Source: Actinokineospora auranticolor (GTDB lineage Bacteria; Actinomycetota; Actinomycetes; Mycobacteriales; Pseudonocardiaceae). From it: a stretch of 64,000 bases of DNA. Made by a program: the position numbers and the translations under genes. The stretch is from assembly GCF_002934265.1 (NCBI RefSeq), contig NZ_PTIX01000008.1:1-64000 (forward strand), in the 5' to 3' direction. Shown here piece by piece: positions 26,081 through 35,178 of this stretch (positions are counted from its first letter, which is position 1; each line of letters begins with the position of its first letter). The notes under the pieces were generated by a model. That model saw only the letters and a list, made by a program, of their open reading frames with translations. It was not told where the DNA came from and searched no databases.

Positions 26081-29000
26081 GGCGCAGTCCCGGCGGGAAC
26101 CGGTGTGGCGGCGCGAGCGGCCACGGCGGCGGCCCGGTCGGCGTGCCCGCGCTCGCGCCACTTGCCGTATCCGAGCGGCACCACGCGACCGTCGGCTTCG
26201 AGCCGGGCGAGGCTGTCCTCGACCTGGTCGAGCTTGACCATGTGCTGGGCGCCGAAGTAGCGGGACACGACTAGGTTGTGGCGCAGGCGGACCCGACGTC
26301 GACGTGTCGGGTGGTAATAGGAGTCCTCGCCGCGCAGTGCCCGGCACACGTCGCGCGCGTGGACGCCGCGGTAGTCGGCCCAGACCAGCCGGTACACCTG
26401 CTCGTCGAGGCGCTTTCGCCGGACGCCGCTGTCGGTGCGGGCGCCAGCCAGCCGCGGCTTGGGCATGTTGAGCGCGTCACCAACCGCGGGTGGCTTCTGC
26501 CCGACGGGAATGGTGGTGTCATTGTCCCAGCAGGCGGAGCATCGGTTCGCGGCGGTGCTGCAACACCCGTCGGGCAGGGTGTCGACGCCGAAGTAGTCGG
26601 CGAACTTCTGGTTGGCGCAGGTGTTGCGGTCGGTGAAGAAGTCGCGCAGGAGCCGGATCTCCTCGGCGGCACGCGCTGCCTTGCCTGCCAGCGCGCCAGC
26701 GTACCCGGCAGGCAGCGTCCGAGTGTGTACCGCGATGCCGGTGACGAGCTTGCGGCTGGGTGCTGCGGATACATCGAGCTCGCCTCGGTCGTGCAGATCT
26801 GCCAGCAGCTGCCACGTGCTGGGCGGGTCGTCGGCCAGGTCGGCGTAGTGCTCGACGGTCGCGCTCAGGTGCCGGTGCAGGCTCGGGACGTGCAACCGGG
26901 CCCGGTGCAGGCCGGCGCGGTCGTCGCTGCGGCCCGGCAGCGCCAGGATCGCATCGACGACGGCCTGCTCGGTCGGGTCGGTATCCCGGTCGCCGTTGCC
27001 GCGCAGCTCGCCGGGTTTGATAGCGCACAGCGGCGGGAAGTCGCCGAGGTCGTCGACGACGTCCAGCGCTGACAGGGCGGAGAACGCGCGCACGACGCCG
27101 GAGGTGTATTGCTCACTGGTGCGCGACTTGGCGGCGTCATCGCGACTGAGCCTGCAGGCGTCGACGTCTTCGGCGATGAGCCGGTCGGCGATGGTGCTGG
27201 CGTCCAGGACGCCGCTGTGGATGGCCAAGACAGCCTCTCCCATCCGGGCGAGCAGCGGCGGGGGCAGGTCGCTGGTGGTCATGAAGCGGGCGGTGCGCAG
27301 CCCGCGCGGGGTAAGCAGCGCAAGCCCGACGTTCGCCGGCGGCGTCGGGGCTACTCCTGGGGTACTCGCTGCGGTGCCGTCGACTGGCGACCTGTCAGTG
27401 GTGGCGGATCCGGCGACGTCGCGCCCGGCACGACCGACCTGCTGGTACAGCTGGGACAGGTCAGTGGGGGTGCTGACGCAGAAGACGGTGCGGATGTCGG
27501 GCCGGTTGATGCCGAGCCCGAAGGCGCTGGTCGCAACGATGAGCATCGGTGCGAACCCTTCGTCTCCGCGCCGGGGGGCCTCGCGGAACTCGGTCATGAC
27601 GGCATGCTTCTCGGCCTCGGTGAGCCGGCCGTGGAAGCGCCGGACTCGCACGTTGCCGTCACCGACGTAGTCGCGCAGGTGGGCGTGCAGCGCGACGACG
27701 TCTCGCACGGTAAGGCAGTAGAAGATCGCGTGGTCCGCTATGTGGTCGACAACCTCTTCCGCTAGTCCGGCGTTGACGGCTGGCCCGGCGGGGCTGATGG
27801 AGCGGCGGAACAGCGCCAGCTCAGGCCGAATCGGGTTCTCCCGGACGGTAACCAGTCCGGTCGGCCCGGCCGCACTGGCTTCGGCGAGTGCCTCGGCACT
27901 CCTGACCGCCGGGATGTCGGCATCGAGGCCGAACACTTGGCTGCGCAGCCCGGTGTGGACGGTGCGGTTGGCGGTCGCGGTCAGCGCGGTGATGGTCAGC
28001 CCGTGGTCGGCACGCAGTCGGGCCAGGAACTGCGCGGCGCGGCGCATCGACGGGCGGAAGTCGTCCCACTGCACGACTGTGTGCGCCTCGTCGATGACTA
28101 TGCGGCTGATCACGCCCGTGCGGACCGCTTCGGCGACGATCTGGCGGAAGCGCCGTTGTCCCAAGCGTTCGGGGCTGGCGTAGATGAGCTTGATGTGGTG
28201 GTCGACGCGGCCGAGCAGCTGGTCGGCGATCTCGGTCTTGCCCGCGCGACTGCTGCTCTCCCGCAGCGGAGCCACCAGAGCGCGGACCGCGCCGCCGATG
28301 CTGGCGTTGAGCTCGAGCGCCTGGTCGTGCATGAGCGCGACGAGGGGGCTGATGATCAGGGTGACGCCGGGCAGCACGAGCGCGGGCAGCTGGAAGCAGT
28401 AGCTCTTGCCGAAGCCGGTCGGTAGCAGTCCGAGGGCGTTGCGGCCCTCGGCAACAGCGGTGATGACAGCCTGCTGGGAGTTCTTGAGTTCGGTGGGGGT
28501 GTCGGACAGCTTGAGCAACCCACCGACCTGGGCGCACCGCTTGAGTACCTCGTCAACCAGCGTTCCGCGTGCCCGGTGCCGCGCGACGTCCTCGACGGTC
28601 AGCGTGAGTTCACGGATGCGCAGGGTCTGTGGCAGGACGGTGTGCTCGAGCAGCGCCTGCGGCGTGGACAGCTCGCTGGCGCGGGCTGGGTCGAGCAGGC
28701 CGTTGCGGGCATAGAAGTCCCAGATACGCGCCCAGGCCTTGGCCATCGACATGACATTGCCGCCGGCACGCTCACCGGTCAGCGGGTCGGTGCGCAGCAG
28801 GTCGGCATCGAGGCTGCCCAGGAACGTCTTGCGATAGGCGCGTCGCAGGGCGGTGTGTCCGGCGAGCTTGCGGTCGCTGATGATGACGACGCCGCGGTGC
28901 TGCTCGGAGCGGATGAGCCTGCCGACGGCCTGCCGCAGATGGAGCGCGGCCAGCGGCAGGTAGTACGTCTCGGTGGCAACCGCGTCGGGATCTTCGGCGT

Positions 29001-32000
29001 GGGCGGCGTCGGCACGGGCGAAGACGGCGGCGCGGCGCGCCTCGATCACCGGGGCGGCGAACGGTGCGAACGGCAGCTTGTTGATCCAGACCAGACGCAG
29101 CCGGTCGGGGTCGGCGATGTCGACGCCTTGCCAGAGGCCCTTGGTGCCGACCAGGATGCCGCCGCCGTCGGTGTGGCTGTCGAATTGCCGCACGGCGCGG
29201 GGGTTGCCGAGGAGGACGGCGCTGTGCACGGGGGTGGTGTCGCCGTCGCGTCGCAGGCTCTCGGACAGGTACTGGCTGATGCCCGCGGCTGTGCTCTTGG
29301 CGGTCGTGAGAACCATCGCGCCGCCGCGGTAACCGCCGCGGGCGTTGTAGTCCTCGGGTTCGTCGTCCTCGTCCAGGACCGGCTGGATCAGCTCTCGGGT
29401 GTAGCCGGTGAGCTGATGGGCGACCGTGCGCATGGCGCCGTCGCTCTGCTCGGCCCAGGAGGGGAAATCGGCCAAGCAGACGAGCTCGGCCTGGTTCCTC
29501 ATGTCGAACGGTGTCGGCAGGTGCAGCGTCGGGACTGTGCTGCGCAGCCCGAGCCGAGTCCGGATGAAGGTCCACTGCGCGGCGACGCGCAGCGTGGCGG
29601 ACACGTAGTAGGTGCGGTTGAAGGTGGCCAGGAACTGCTGCCAGGTGCTGTCGGCGGGCAGTTCTATCGGGCTGGTGCTGATGCGGAAGCGGTAGCGGCG
29701 CAGCTCGGCGCGCAGCGCTTCGACCTCCTCGGCGAACACGACCTGGTTGGTGGTGCCGGGCGGCAACGCACCCAACGCCGGAACCGCCCCGTCGCCGGTC
29801 CCGGCGTGGTCGATCGGGTCGCCGTCGCCCGTGCCGGTGAGGTCTTCGGCCATGTCGGGGTCGGGTTCGCTGATGGGGTCGAGCGGCAGCGTCTCGTCGG
29901 TGTCACCGCTCAGGTCGTCCGCTGCGGCGTCGGGTTCGGTGCCGGTGCTGTCGTCGTTGTCGTCCATGCCGGGTCCGCCGTCCGGGCCGGGGCCGGGGGT
30001 GGGCAGGCCGAGGGCGTCGTCGGTGTCCGCGACGATCCTCTGCGCGGTGGCGCTGACCTCTGCAGCACCGACGACGAGGGCATCGAGACGTTCGAGGTCG
30101 TAGAAGCCCATGGTGGTGGCGTGCGTGCCGCGGTAGGCCGACAGGGTGCCGACGAGCACGTCGCACATGCCCGATAGGCGCAGAAGCTGGCCCATCAGGT
30201 AGCGGACCTGTCCGGTGCCGCAGGCGCCGCTGTAGGGGCTGGCCAGGGTGACGGTGCGCGCACCGACGAGGGTGCCGACGCCGGTGCCGCGCGCGTCGAA
30301 CACCTGCCCGCTGACCTTGGGGAGCGCCTCGTGGTCGAGCAGCAGGCCGAGGTTGCGCACTCCTTCGGAGACCTGGTCGCGTTCGGCGCCCGGCCGAGCA
30401 TCGCGGGTCCAGCTGTCGAGCTCGCTGTATAGGTCTTCTACCAGGCGGTAGTCCAGCGTGGCGGTCAGGGCACTGGTGGCGCTGTCTTCAAGCTGGTGGG
30501 CCTCGTCCAGGATGAGCAGGGTGTCCGGGCCGAGGTCGGACAACTCGTCGAGGTGGGCGAGCAGCAGTGCGTGGTTGGCCAGGATGAGTCGATGCCCGAG
30601 CAGGGCCTCCCGGACTCCATCGGTGTGGGCGGCCAGCGGTGTGGGGGCGACCGCTTCGTACTCGCCGCTGGTGGCCTGGGACAGCGATTCGAGCCAGATG
30701 CTGACGGCGTTGTTGCTGTAACCGGTGAAGAACAGCGGTACGTCGACCGGATCGACCGAGTGCGCGGTCCAGGATTGCTCGACGGTGGTGGAGGCGATCA
30801 AGCGCAGCGTCAGGTAGGCGAGCAGCTCGCGGAAGATGACGCGCTCAAGGAAGTGGTTGCGACCGGCGCTGCGGCTGCGCCGCGGGACGGTCGGCGCGGC
30901 GAGCAGCGCGGTGGCGTCGGTCAGCGCCAGGGTCAGCGCGCGCAGCGACAGCCGGTTGGCCTTGCCCTTGACGACGTCGGAGGCGCGGAGCAGCCCGGGG
31001 ATGGCCGCTTCGAGGCGCGTGACGTCGGCAGCCATTTGCGCCTGCAGATGCTTGGTGGCGGTGGTGATGATCGCGGTGCGGTCGGGGGCGCCGGCGAGCC
31101 AGTCCAGGGCGACGGCGAGCACGGCGAAGCTCTTGCCGGTGCCGGTGGGTGCCTCGACCAGGCCGGAGCTGGCCTGGTCTGCCCAGGTATGCATCTGCTG
31201 GGTCATCTGAGTCTGCGGTTGGCGCAGCGCGGCACCAGGACGGACGGCCCGGGCGAGGGCGGTGACGTCGACCTTGCCGTCGGTTCCACGCAGGCTCGTG
31301 TTGACCGTGACCGCAGAGCGTCCGACCGCTCCGGTGGGGCTACGTCGCGGGAGGTGCCCGGCCAGGCCGGAGTGCAGGATCCCGGCGACCTCCGCGACGG
31401 TGTGGACGCGCTCGTCGCCTAGCAGCTCGTCCGGCGGAGCGCCGACGTGCCCGGCGGCGAGTGAGCGCACCAGGGTCCAGGCGAGGGAGTCGGCGGTCAG
31501 GCTGGCGAGCAGGTCCTGACGGTCGGCGGGCAGCGCCACGAACGTCTGTGCGCAGTGTCGCAGGACGCGGGCGAGCAGTTCGCTGTCGTCGACCGCGTCG
31601 TGCCAGCCCAGCCCGCGGCGGTCGATGCCCAGGTCGTCGGCCAGGGGTGCGAGCGCGTGCCGGGTGGCGGTCGGGTAGAAGGCGAGGGTGAGGTAGAAGG
31701 CGTCGACGTAGGAGCCCCGCAGGTCGGGCATGTCCTCGCGCGCGGCAGTGGCGCTCAGCAGCGGGAAGTCGGCCTGGGTGCCGTTGTAGGTGACGATCAG
31801 GTCGGTGCCGTCGGTGTAGGCGTGCAAGTCCTCCAGCGCACGCCTCGGGCTGACGGCCGCCGCGGCGTGCGCTTCGCGGACGCGCTTGGAGCGGATGACC
31901 CAGGTGTCGTCGGGAAGTTCGACGTAGGCGCTGAACCGCGGCTGCTCGGCTACCCAGGCGCTGTCGTTGCTGAGCCGGACGGCGCCGATCTGGTAGATCC

Positions 32001-32508
32001 GCTTGTCGGTGTACGGGTCGCTGGTGGTGGTCTGCACGACGGACTCGAGGTCGACGACGACGGCGCGCACGATGCGCCCGACGACGCCGAATGCACCGGT
32101 GGGCGGCTCCTCGGCGGGATCGCCGAGCCCGAACTGGGCCGCGGTGTCTGCTGTCGAGGCAGGAGCAGCCGCACCGCGGGCGGTGTCGTTGACGGCCGGA
32201 CCGGGGTTGGGTGCGCTGATTCTTCCGAGACTGTCGTGGTGGAGAAGACCGGCGGCCACGGCCTCGTCGAGCAGCCCGGCCAAGCGCTCGCGGCGTTGGC
32301 CGGGGAAGCGGCGCATGACGGCCGTGAGCAGCTCATCGACGCTGACCTCAGGGTGGTCGCGCAGGTAGGCCAAGGCGTGGGTGGCCAGCCGCTGGGCGTG
32401 CGGGGAGGCCGCACTGTGTGCGGCGCCGGTGACTGTCGCCTCCAACGCCACGTCATCCGCCGCCGCCGCGACCGACGCTTCCTCCAACACGCACCTCTCC
32501 CCAGTCAC
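26077..32508 (-). CDS. DnaQ exonuclease - DinG/XPD helicase - RecQ helicase fusion
   Basis: 2143 aa from GTG 32508. After a winged-helix-like N-terminus comes a DEDDh exonuclease (about 148-330): VVVDLES (D153, E155), TYNGTQADFPLL, and WHDAVDD. A DinG/XPD-type helicase follows: Walker A EAPTGTGKS (K459), LILDEAH near 666, TKGLWQGVDI near 1124, RQAVGRLIRSEQ near 1198, split by an acidic linker (about 825-905). Then a RecQ helicase: LPTGFGKS (K1368), VIDEAH near 1472, ALTATANR, QQVGRAGRD near 1690, and a Cys cluster CC...C..C near 1978 like the RecQ zinc site. Two helicases of opposite usual polarity with a 3' exonuclease in one chain suggest DNA degradation or remodelling, probably defence. 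It shares ATGA with the next gene. Confidence 0.85.
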   Translation of the reverse strand: MTGERCVLEEASVAAAADDVALEATVTGAAHSAASPHAQRLATHALAYLRDHPEVSVDELLTAVMRRFPGQRRERLAGLLDEAVAAGLLHHDSLGRISAPNPGPAVNDTARGAAAPASTADTAAQFGLGDPAEEPPTGAFGVVGRIVRAVVVDLESVVQTTTSDPYTDKRIYQIGAVRLSNDSAWVAEQPRFSAYVELPDDTWVIRSKRVREAHAAAAVSPRRALEDLHAYTDGTDLIVTYNGTQADFPLLSATAAREDMPDLRGSYVDAFYLTLAFYPTATRHALAPLADDLGIDRRGLGWHDAVDDSELLARVLRHCAQTFVALPADRQDLLASLTADSLAWTLVRSLAAGHVGAPPDELLGDERVHTVAEVAGILHSGLAGHLPRRSPTGAVGRSAVTVNTSLRGTDGKVDVTALARAVRPGAALRQPQTQMTQQMHTWADQASSGLVEAPTGTGKSFAVLAVALDWLAGAPDRTAIITTATKHLQAQMAADVTRLEAAIPGLLRASDVVKGKANRLSLRALTLALTDATALLAAPTVPRRSRSAGRNHFLERVIFRELLAYLTLRLIASTTVEQSWTAHSVDPVDVPLFFTGYSNNAVSIWLESLSQATSGEYEAVAPTPLAAHTDGVREALLGHRLILANHALLLAHLDELSDLGPDTLLILDEAHQLEDSATSALTATLDYRLVEDLYSELDSWTRDARPGAERDQVSEGVRNLGLLLDHEALPKVSGQVFDARGTGVGTLVGARTVTLASPYSGACGTGQVRYLMGQLLRLSGMCDVLVGTLSAYRGTHATTMGFYDLERLDALVVGAAEVSATAQRIVADTDDALGLPTPGPGPDGGPGMDDNDDSTGTEPDAAADDLSGDTDETLPLDPISEPDPDMAEDLTGTGDGDPIDHAGTGDGAVPALGALPPGTTNQVVFAEEVEALRAELRRYRFRISTSPIELPADSTWQQFLATFNRTYYVSATLRVAAQWTFIRTRLGLRSTVPTLHLPTPFDMRNQAELVCLADFPSWAEQSDGAMRTVAHQLTGYTRELIQPVLDEDDEPEDYNARGGYRGGAMVLTTAKSTAAGISQYLSESLRRDGDTTPVHSAVLLGNPRAVRQFDSHTDGGGILVGTKGLWQGVDIADPDRLRLVWINKLPFAPFAAPVIEARRAAVFARADAAHAEDPDAVATETYYLPLAALHLRQAVGRLIRSEQHRGVVIISDRKLAGHTALRRAYRKTFLGSLDADLLRTDPLTGERAGGNVMSMAKAWARIWDFYARNGLLDPARASELSTPQALLEHTVLPQTLRIRELTLTVEDVARHRARGTLVDEVLKRCAQVGGLLKLSDTPTELKNSQQAVITAVAEGRNALGLLPTGFGKSYCFQLPALVLPGVTLIISPLVALMHDQALELNASIGGAVRALVAPLRESSSRAGKTEIADQLLGRVDHHIKLIYASPERLGQRRFRQIVAEAVRTGVISRIVIDEAHTVVQWDDFRPSMRRAAQFLARLRADHGLTITALTATANRTVHTGLRSQVFGLDADIPAVRSAEALAEASAAGPTGLVTVRENPIRPELALFRRSISPAGPAVNAGLAEEVVDHIADHAIFYCLTVRDVVALHAHLRDYVGDGNVRVRRFHGRLTEAEKHAVMTEFREAPRRGDEGFAPMLIVATSAFGLGINRPDIRTVFCVSTPTDLSQLYQQVGRAGRDVAGSATTDRSPVDGTAASTPGVAPTPPANVGLALLTPRGLRTARFMTTSDLPPPLLARMGEAVLAIHSGVLDASTIADRLIAEDVDACRLSRDDAAKSRTSEQYTSGVVRAFSALSALDVVDDLGDFPPLCAIKPGELRGNGDRDTDPTEQAVVDAILALPGRSDDRAGLHRARLHVPSLHRHLSATVEHYADLADDPPSTWQLLADLHDRGELDVSAAPSRKLVTGIAVHTRTLPAGYAGALAGKAARAAEEIRLLRDFFTDRNTCANQKFADYFGVDTLPDGCCSTAANRCSACWDNDTTIPVGQKPPAVGDALNMPKPRLAGARTDSGVRRKRLDEQVYRLVWADYRGVHARDVCRALRGEDSYYHPTRRRRVRLRHNLVVSRYFGAQHMVKLDQVEDSLARLEADGRVVPLGYGKWRERGHADRAAAVAARAATPVPAGTAP

Positions 32509-32546
32509 CCGATGGCCTGACTACGGCCCGTGACCTACACACGTGA

Positions 32547-32559
32547 TGATCGTCGATCA
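32547..32559. promoter_or_regulatory. Palindrome upstream of the large operon
   Basis: TGATCG-T-CGATCA (32547-32559), a perfect 6-bp inverted repeat around one base, lies about 40 bp upstream of the GTG of the DnaQ-DinG-RecQ gene in AT-richer DNA. Its place fits an operator for the operon. No candidate regulator gene is adjacent. Confidence 0.4.
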
Positions 32560-32713
32560 ACACCAACCGTTACCGGAGCCGATCACCCCAAGCCTCTCGG
32601 GCACTCGACGATCCACTGCGGAAACCACGACAGCGAAACCCCATATGGTCTCTCGGCAAATGCATCGGTGCGCACACGGGCCGGTAATCGCCTGTCGAGT
32701 CAGGATTGTTTAA

Positions 32714-33628
32714 CAACGCCGCTACGCGGGCTATGCGTTCTTCGGGCGTTGGACGCGGCGGGAAATGCTGCTCGACCCGGACGATGTCAGCGCCGGGCAC
32801 GTGGTCCGGTTCCGGCGGGCGGCACCGGACAAGGTCGTGCGGTCACGCGAACCGGCCCACCCGGAGATCATTCCGGTGGAGCTGTCCACCGAAGCGCAAC
32901 TGCGGCGACGCGGCAAAGCCATCGGCGGACTGCGAACCGCACGCAGAACGGAGCGGGCCGGGCGGCCGACCAAACACACCTATCTGTTCCGCGGCCATCT
33001 CAGGTGCGGTGTGTGCTCGCGCAAGATGGAGGGGAGCCCGCGCAAGCACGGGATGTACTACCGGTGTCCGGCGCGGACGTTGGCCCCTGGGTCGCCGTGG
33101 TTGGCCAGCCACCCGCCCACGGTGTACCTGCGGGAGGACCCACTACGGGACCTCGTGAACGAGTGGCTGGCGGAGCTGCTGCACCCGACGCAGGTCGACA
33201 CGACTGTGCAACGCCTGCTCGATGCCCAGGGAGGGCCGCAGGCGGACGACCAGGAGGCCGTACGGGCGCGGCTGAGGGACGCGGACGCGCGGCTGCGGAA
33301 CTACCAGGACGCCATCGGAGCCGGAGTAGACCCGACCGCGCTGGTTGAGGTCATCAACCAGGCACAGGCCGAACGAGAGGCAGCAGCGGCAGAGCTGGGG
33401 AGGGCGCTCGACCCAGGGTTGGTCACCGCTGGCGAGATCTACGCCATGATCGACTCGTTGGGTGACGTGCAGGCCGTGGTCGACTACGGCGACGCGGATG
33501 CGCTGGCCAAGCTGTACTTGGACATGGGAGTGGAGATCCACTACCACGCAGGGCACGCAAGGGAGGAAGCCGTGGACATCACTGCGAGTCCACGGGTGAA
33601 TAGTGTTGGTGTCCGAGGGGGGACTTGA
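32714..33628 (+). pseudogene. Large serine recombinase, C-terminal part only
   Basis: The frame opens after a stop at 32711 with GYAFFGRWTRREMLLDPDDV, which is the N-P-x-Y-x-G-x...D-D-V block of the recombinase domain. It continues through EPAHPEIIP, a zinc ribbon (CGVCSRKMEG ... YYRCPAR), and the C-terminal coiled coil rich in Arg/Ala/Glu. The N-terminal resolvase domain with the catalytic Ser is absent, so it cannot recombine DNA. The last seven codons (VGVRGGT) and stop run into the 3' end of tRNA-Leu, as is typical for integrases whose element sits in a tRNA gene. Read as the remains of an integrative element. Confidence 0.8.
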
Positions 33629-33693
33629 ACCCCCACGCCCGTTAAGGGCACTAGCACCTCAAGCTAGCGCGTCTGCCATTCCGCCACCCGGAC
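33607..33693 (-). tRNA. tRNA-Leu (anticodon GAG)
   Basis: The minus strand folds as a long-variable-arm tRNA. Acceptor stem GTCCGGG/CTCGGAC; anticodon stem CTAGC/GCTAG with loop TTGAGGT giving anticodon GAG (reads CTC). There is a long variable arm and T-loop GTTCAAGTC, then discriminator A and an encoded CCA (33607-33609). Its 3' end overlaps the stop of the recombinase remnant, which marks it as a probable integration site. Confidence 0.95.
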
Positions 33694-33778
33694 TTGGTGT
33701 GGGCAATACCTTAGCCGATGTGTCCGGTCGTCCCAAACCGGGGCTGTCGGGGGGTGGGTGGGGTGGTAGGAAGGCGGG

Positions 33779-35125
33779 GTGACGGAGCAGCAGCATGTAC
33801 TGGCCGCGGTGGCGGACACCCGGGTGGCCGAGGACGAGTCGGTGGTGTTGACCAGCGAGTTGATTCGGATCGACACGACCAACACCGGGGACCCGGCCAC
33901 CGTGGTGGGGGAGCGGGTGGCGGCGGAGTACGTGGCGGAGAAGTTGGCGGAGGTCGGGTATGAGACGACCTACGTGGAATCGGGGGGCAAGGGGCGGGGC
34001 AACGTCATCGCCCGCTTGGAGGGGGCCGATTCGTCGCGGGGGGCGTTGTTGGTGCATGGGCACCTGGATGTCGTGCCCGCTGACCCGTCCGAGTGGTCGG
34101 TTCACCCGTTCTCGGGGGCGGTGCAGGACGACTACGTGTGGGGGCGCGGCGCTGTCGACATGAAGGACATGCTGGGGATGACCCTGGCCACGGCGCGGCG
34201 GTTCAAGCGGGACGGGGTGGTGCCGCCGCGGGATCTGATCTTCGCCTTCCTGGCCGACGAGGAGGCTGGAGGGGACTACGGAGCGCAGTGGCTGGTGGAG
34301 AACCGGCCCGAGCTGTTCGAGGGGGCCACCGAGGCGATCAGCGAGGTCGGTGGGTTCTCGATCACCGTCAAGGACGGTGTGCGGGCCTACATGATCGAGA
34401 CCGCCGAGAAGGGCATCGCCTGGATGAAGCTGCGGGTCCGCGGGCGGGCCGGGCACGGGTCGATGGTGCACGAGGACAACGCGGTCACCAAGCTCACGCA
34501 GGCGGTGGCTCGGCTGGGTACGCACAAGTTCCCGCTGGTCATGACCGATTCGGTGCGCGAGTTCCTGGCGGCGATCACCGAGATCACCGGGATGGAGTTC
34601 GACGAGGAGGACCTCGACGGGTCCGTCGCCAAGTTGGGGGCCGTCGCTCGGATGGTGGGCGCTACGCTGCGTGACACCGCGAATCCGACGATGCTGTCCG
34701 CCGGGTACAAGGCGAACGTGATCCCGTCGGTGGCGGAGGCCGTGGTCGACTGCCGGGTGTTGCCGGGGCGGCAAGCGGCGTTCGAGAAGGAACTTGACGA
34801 GATCCTGGGGCCGGACGTCGAGCGCGAGTGGGTGACGAACCTGCCCTCGGTCGAGACGACCTTCGACGGGGCGCTGGTGGACGCGATGACGGCCGCGGTG
34901 ATCGCTGAGGACCCGGGTGCCAAGACGCTTCCGTACATGCTCTCGGGCGGTACCGATGCCAAGGCGTTCCACACGCTGGGAATCCGCTGTTTCGGGTTCG
35001 CGCCGTTGCGGCTGCCCGCCGACCTGGACTTCACGGCGCTGTTCCACGGTGTGGACGAGCGGGTGCCGGTTGACGCGTTGAAGTTCGGGACTCGGGTGCT
35101 GGACCGGTTCCTTCGCAGCAGCTGA
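33779..35125 (+). CDS. M20-family metallopeptidase/amidohydrolase
   Basis: 448 aa cytoplasmic dinuclear zinc hydrolase of the M20 (M20/M25/M40) family. Metal ligands and catalytic acids are visible: LLVHGHLDVVPAD (H and catalytic D), AVDMKDM (bridging D), LADEEAGG (catalytic and ligand Glu), and SGGTDAKAFH (last His). A dimerisation domain lies between about 185 and 330. GTG 33779 follows GGTAGGAAGG. The substrate (dipeptide, acyl amino acid, or similar) cannot be told. A strong hairpin follows. Confidence 0.88.
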   Translation: MTEQQHVLAAVADTRVAEDESVVLTSELIRIDTTNTGDPATVVGERVAAEYVAEKLAEVGYETTYVESGGKGRGNVIARLEGADSSRGALLVHGHLDVVPADPSEWSVHPFSGAVQDDYVWGRGAVDMKDMLGMTLATARRFKRDGVVPPRDLIFAFLADEEAGGDYGAQWLVENRPELFEGATEAISEVGGFSITVKDGVRAYMIETAEKGIAWMKLRVRGRAGHGSMVHEDNAVTKLTQAVARLGTHKFPLVMTDSVREFLAAITEITGMEFDEEDLDGSVAKLGAVARMVGATLRDTANPTMLSAGYKANVIPSVAEAVVDCRVLPGRQAAFEKELDEILGPDVEREWVTNLPSVETTFDGALVDAMTAAVIAEDPGAKTLPYMLSGGTDAKAFHTLGIRCFGFAPLRLPADLDFTALFHGVDERVPVDALKFGTRVLDRFLRSS

Positions 35126-35135
35126 CGTCGGGTGC

Positions 35136-35164
35136 CTGCCCGCGGACCTGGTGTCCGCGGGCAG
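35136..35164. terminator. Bidirectional terminator hairpin
   Basis: CTGCCCGCGGAC (35136-35147) and GTCCGCGGGCAG (35153-35164) form a perfect 12-bp stem with a 5-nt loop between two convergent stops (35125 and 35179). Confidence 0.85.
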
Positions 35165-35178
35165 ACCGCCGGTTGTGT

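Noticed and set aside
28576..30177. 533-codon plus-strand open frame
   Set aside because: Mirror of the DinG-RecQ gene; no start signal or motif.
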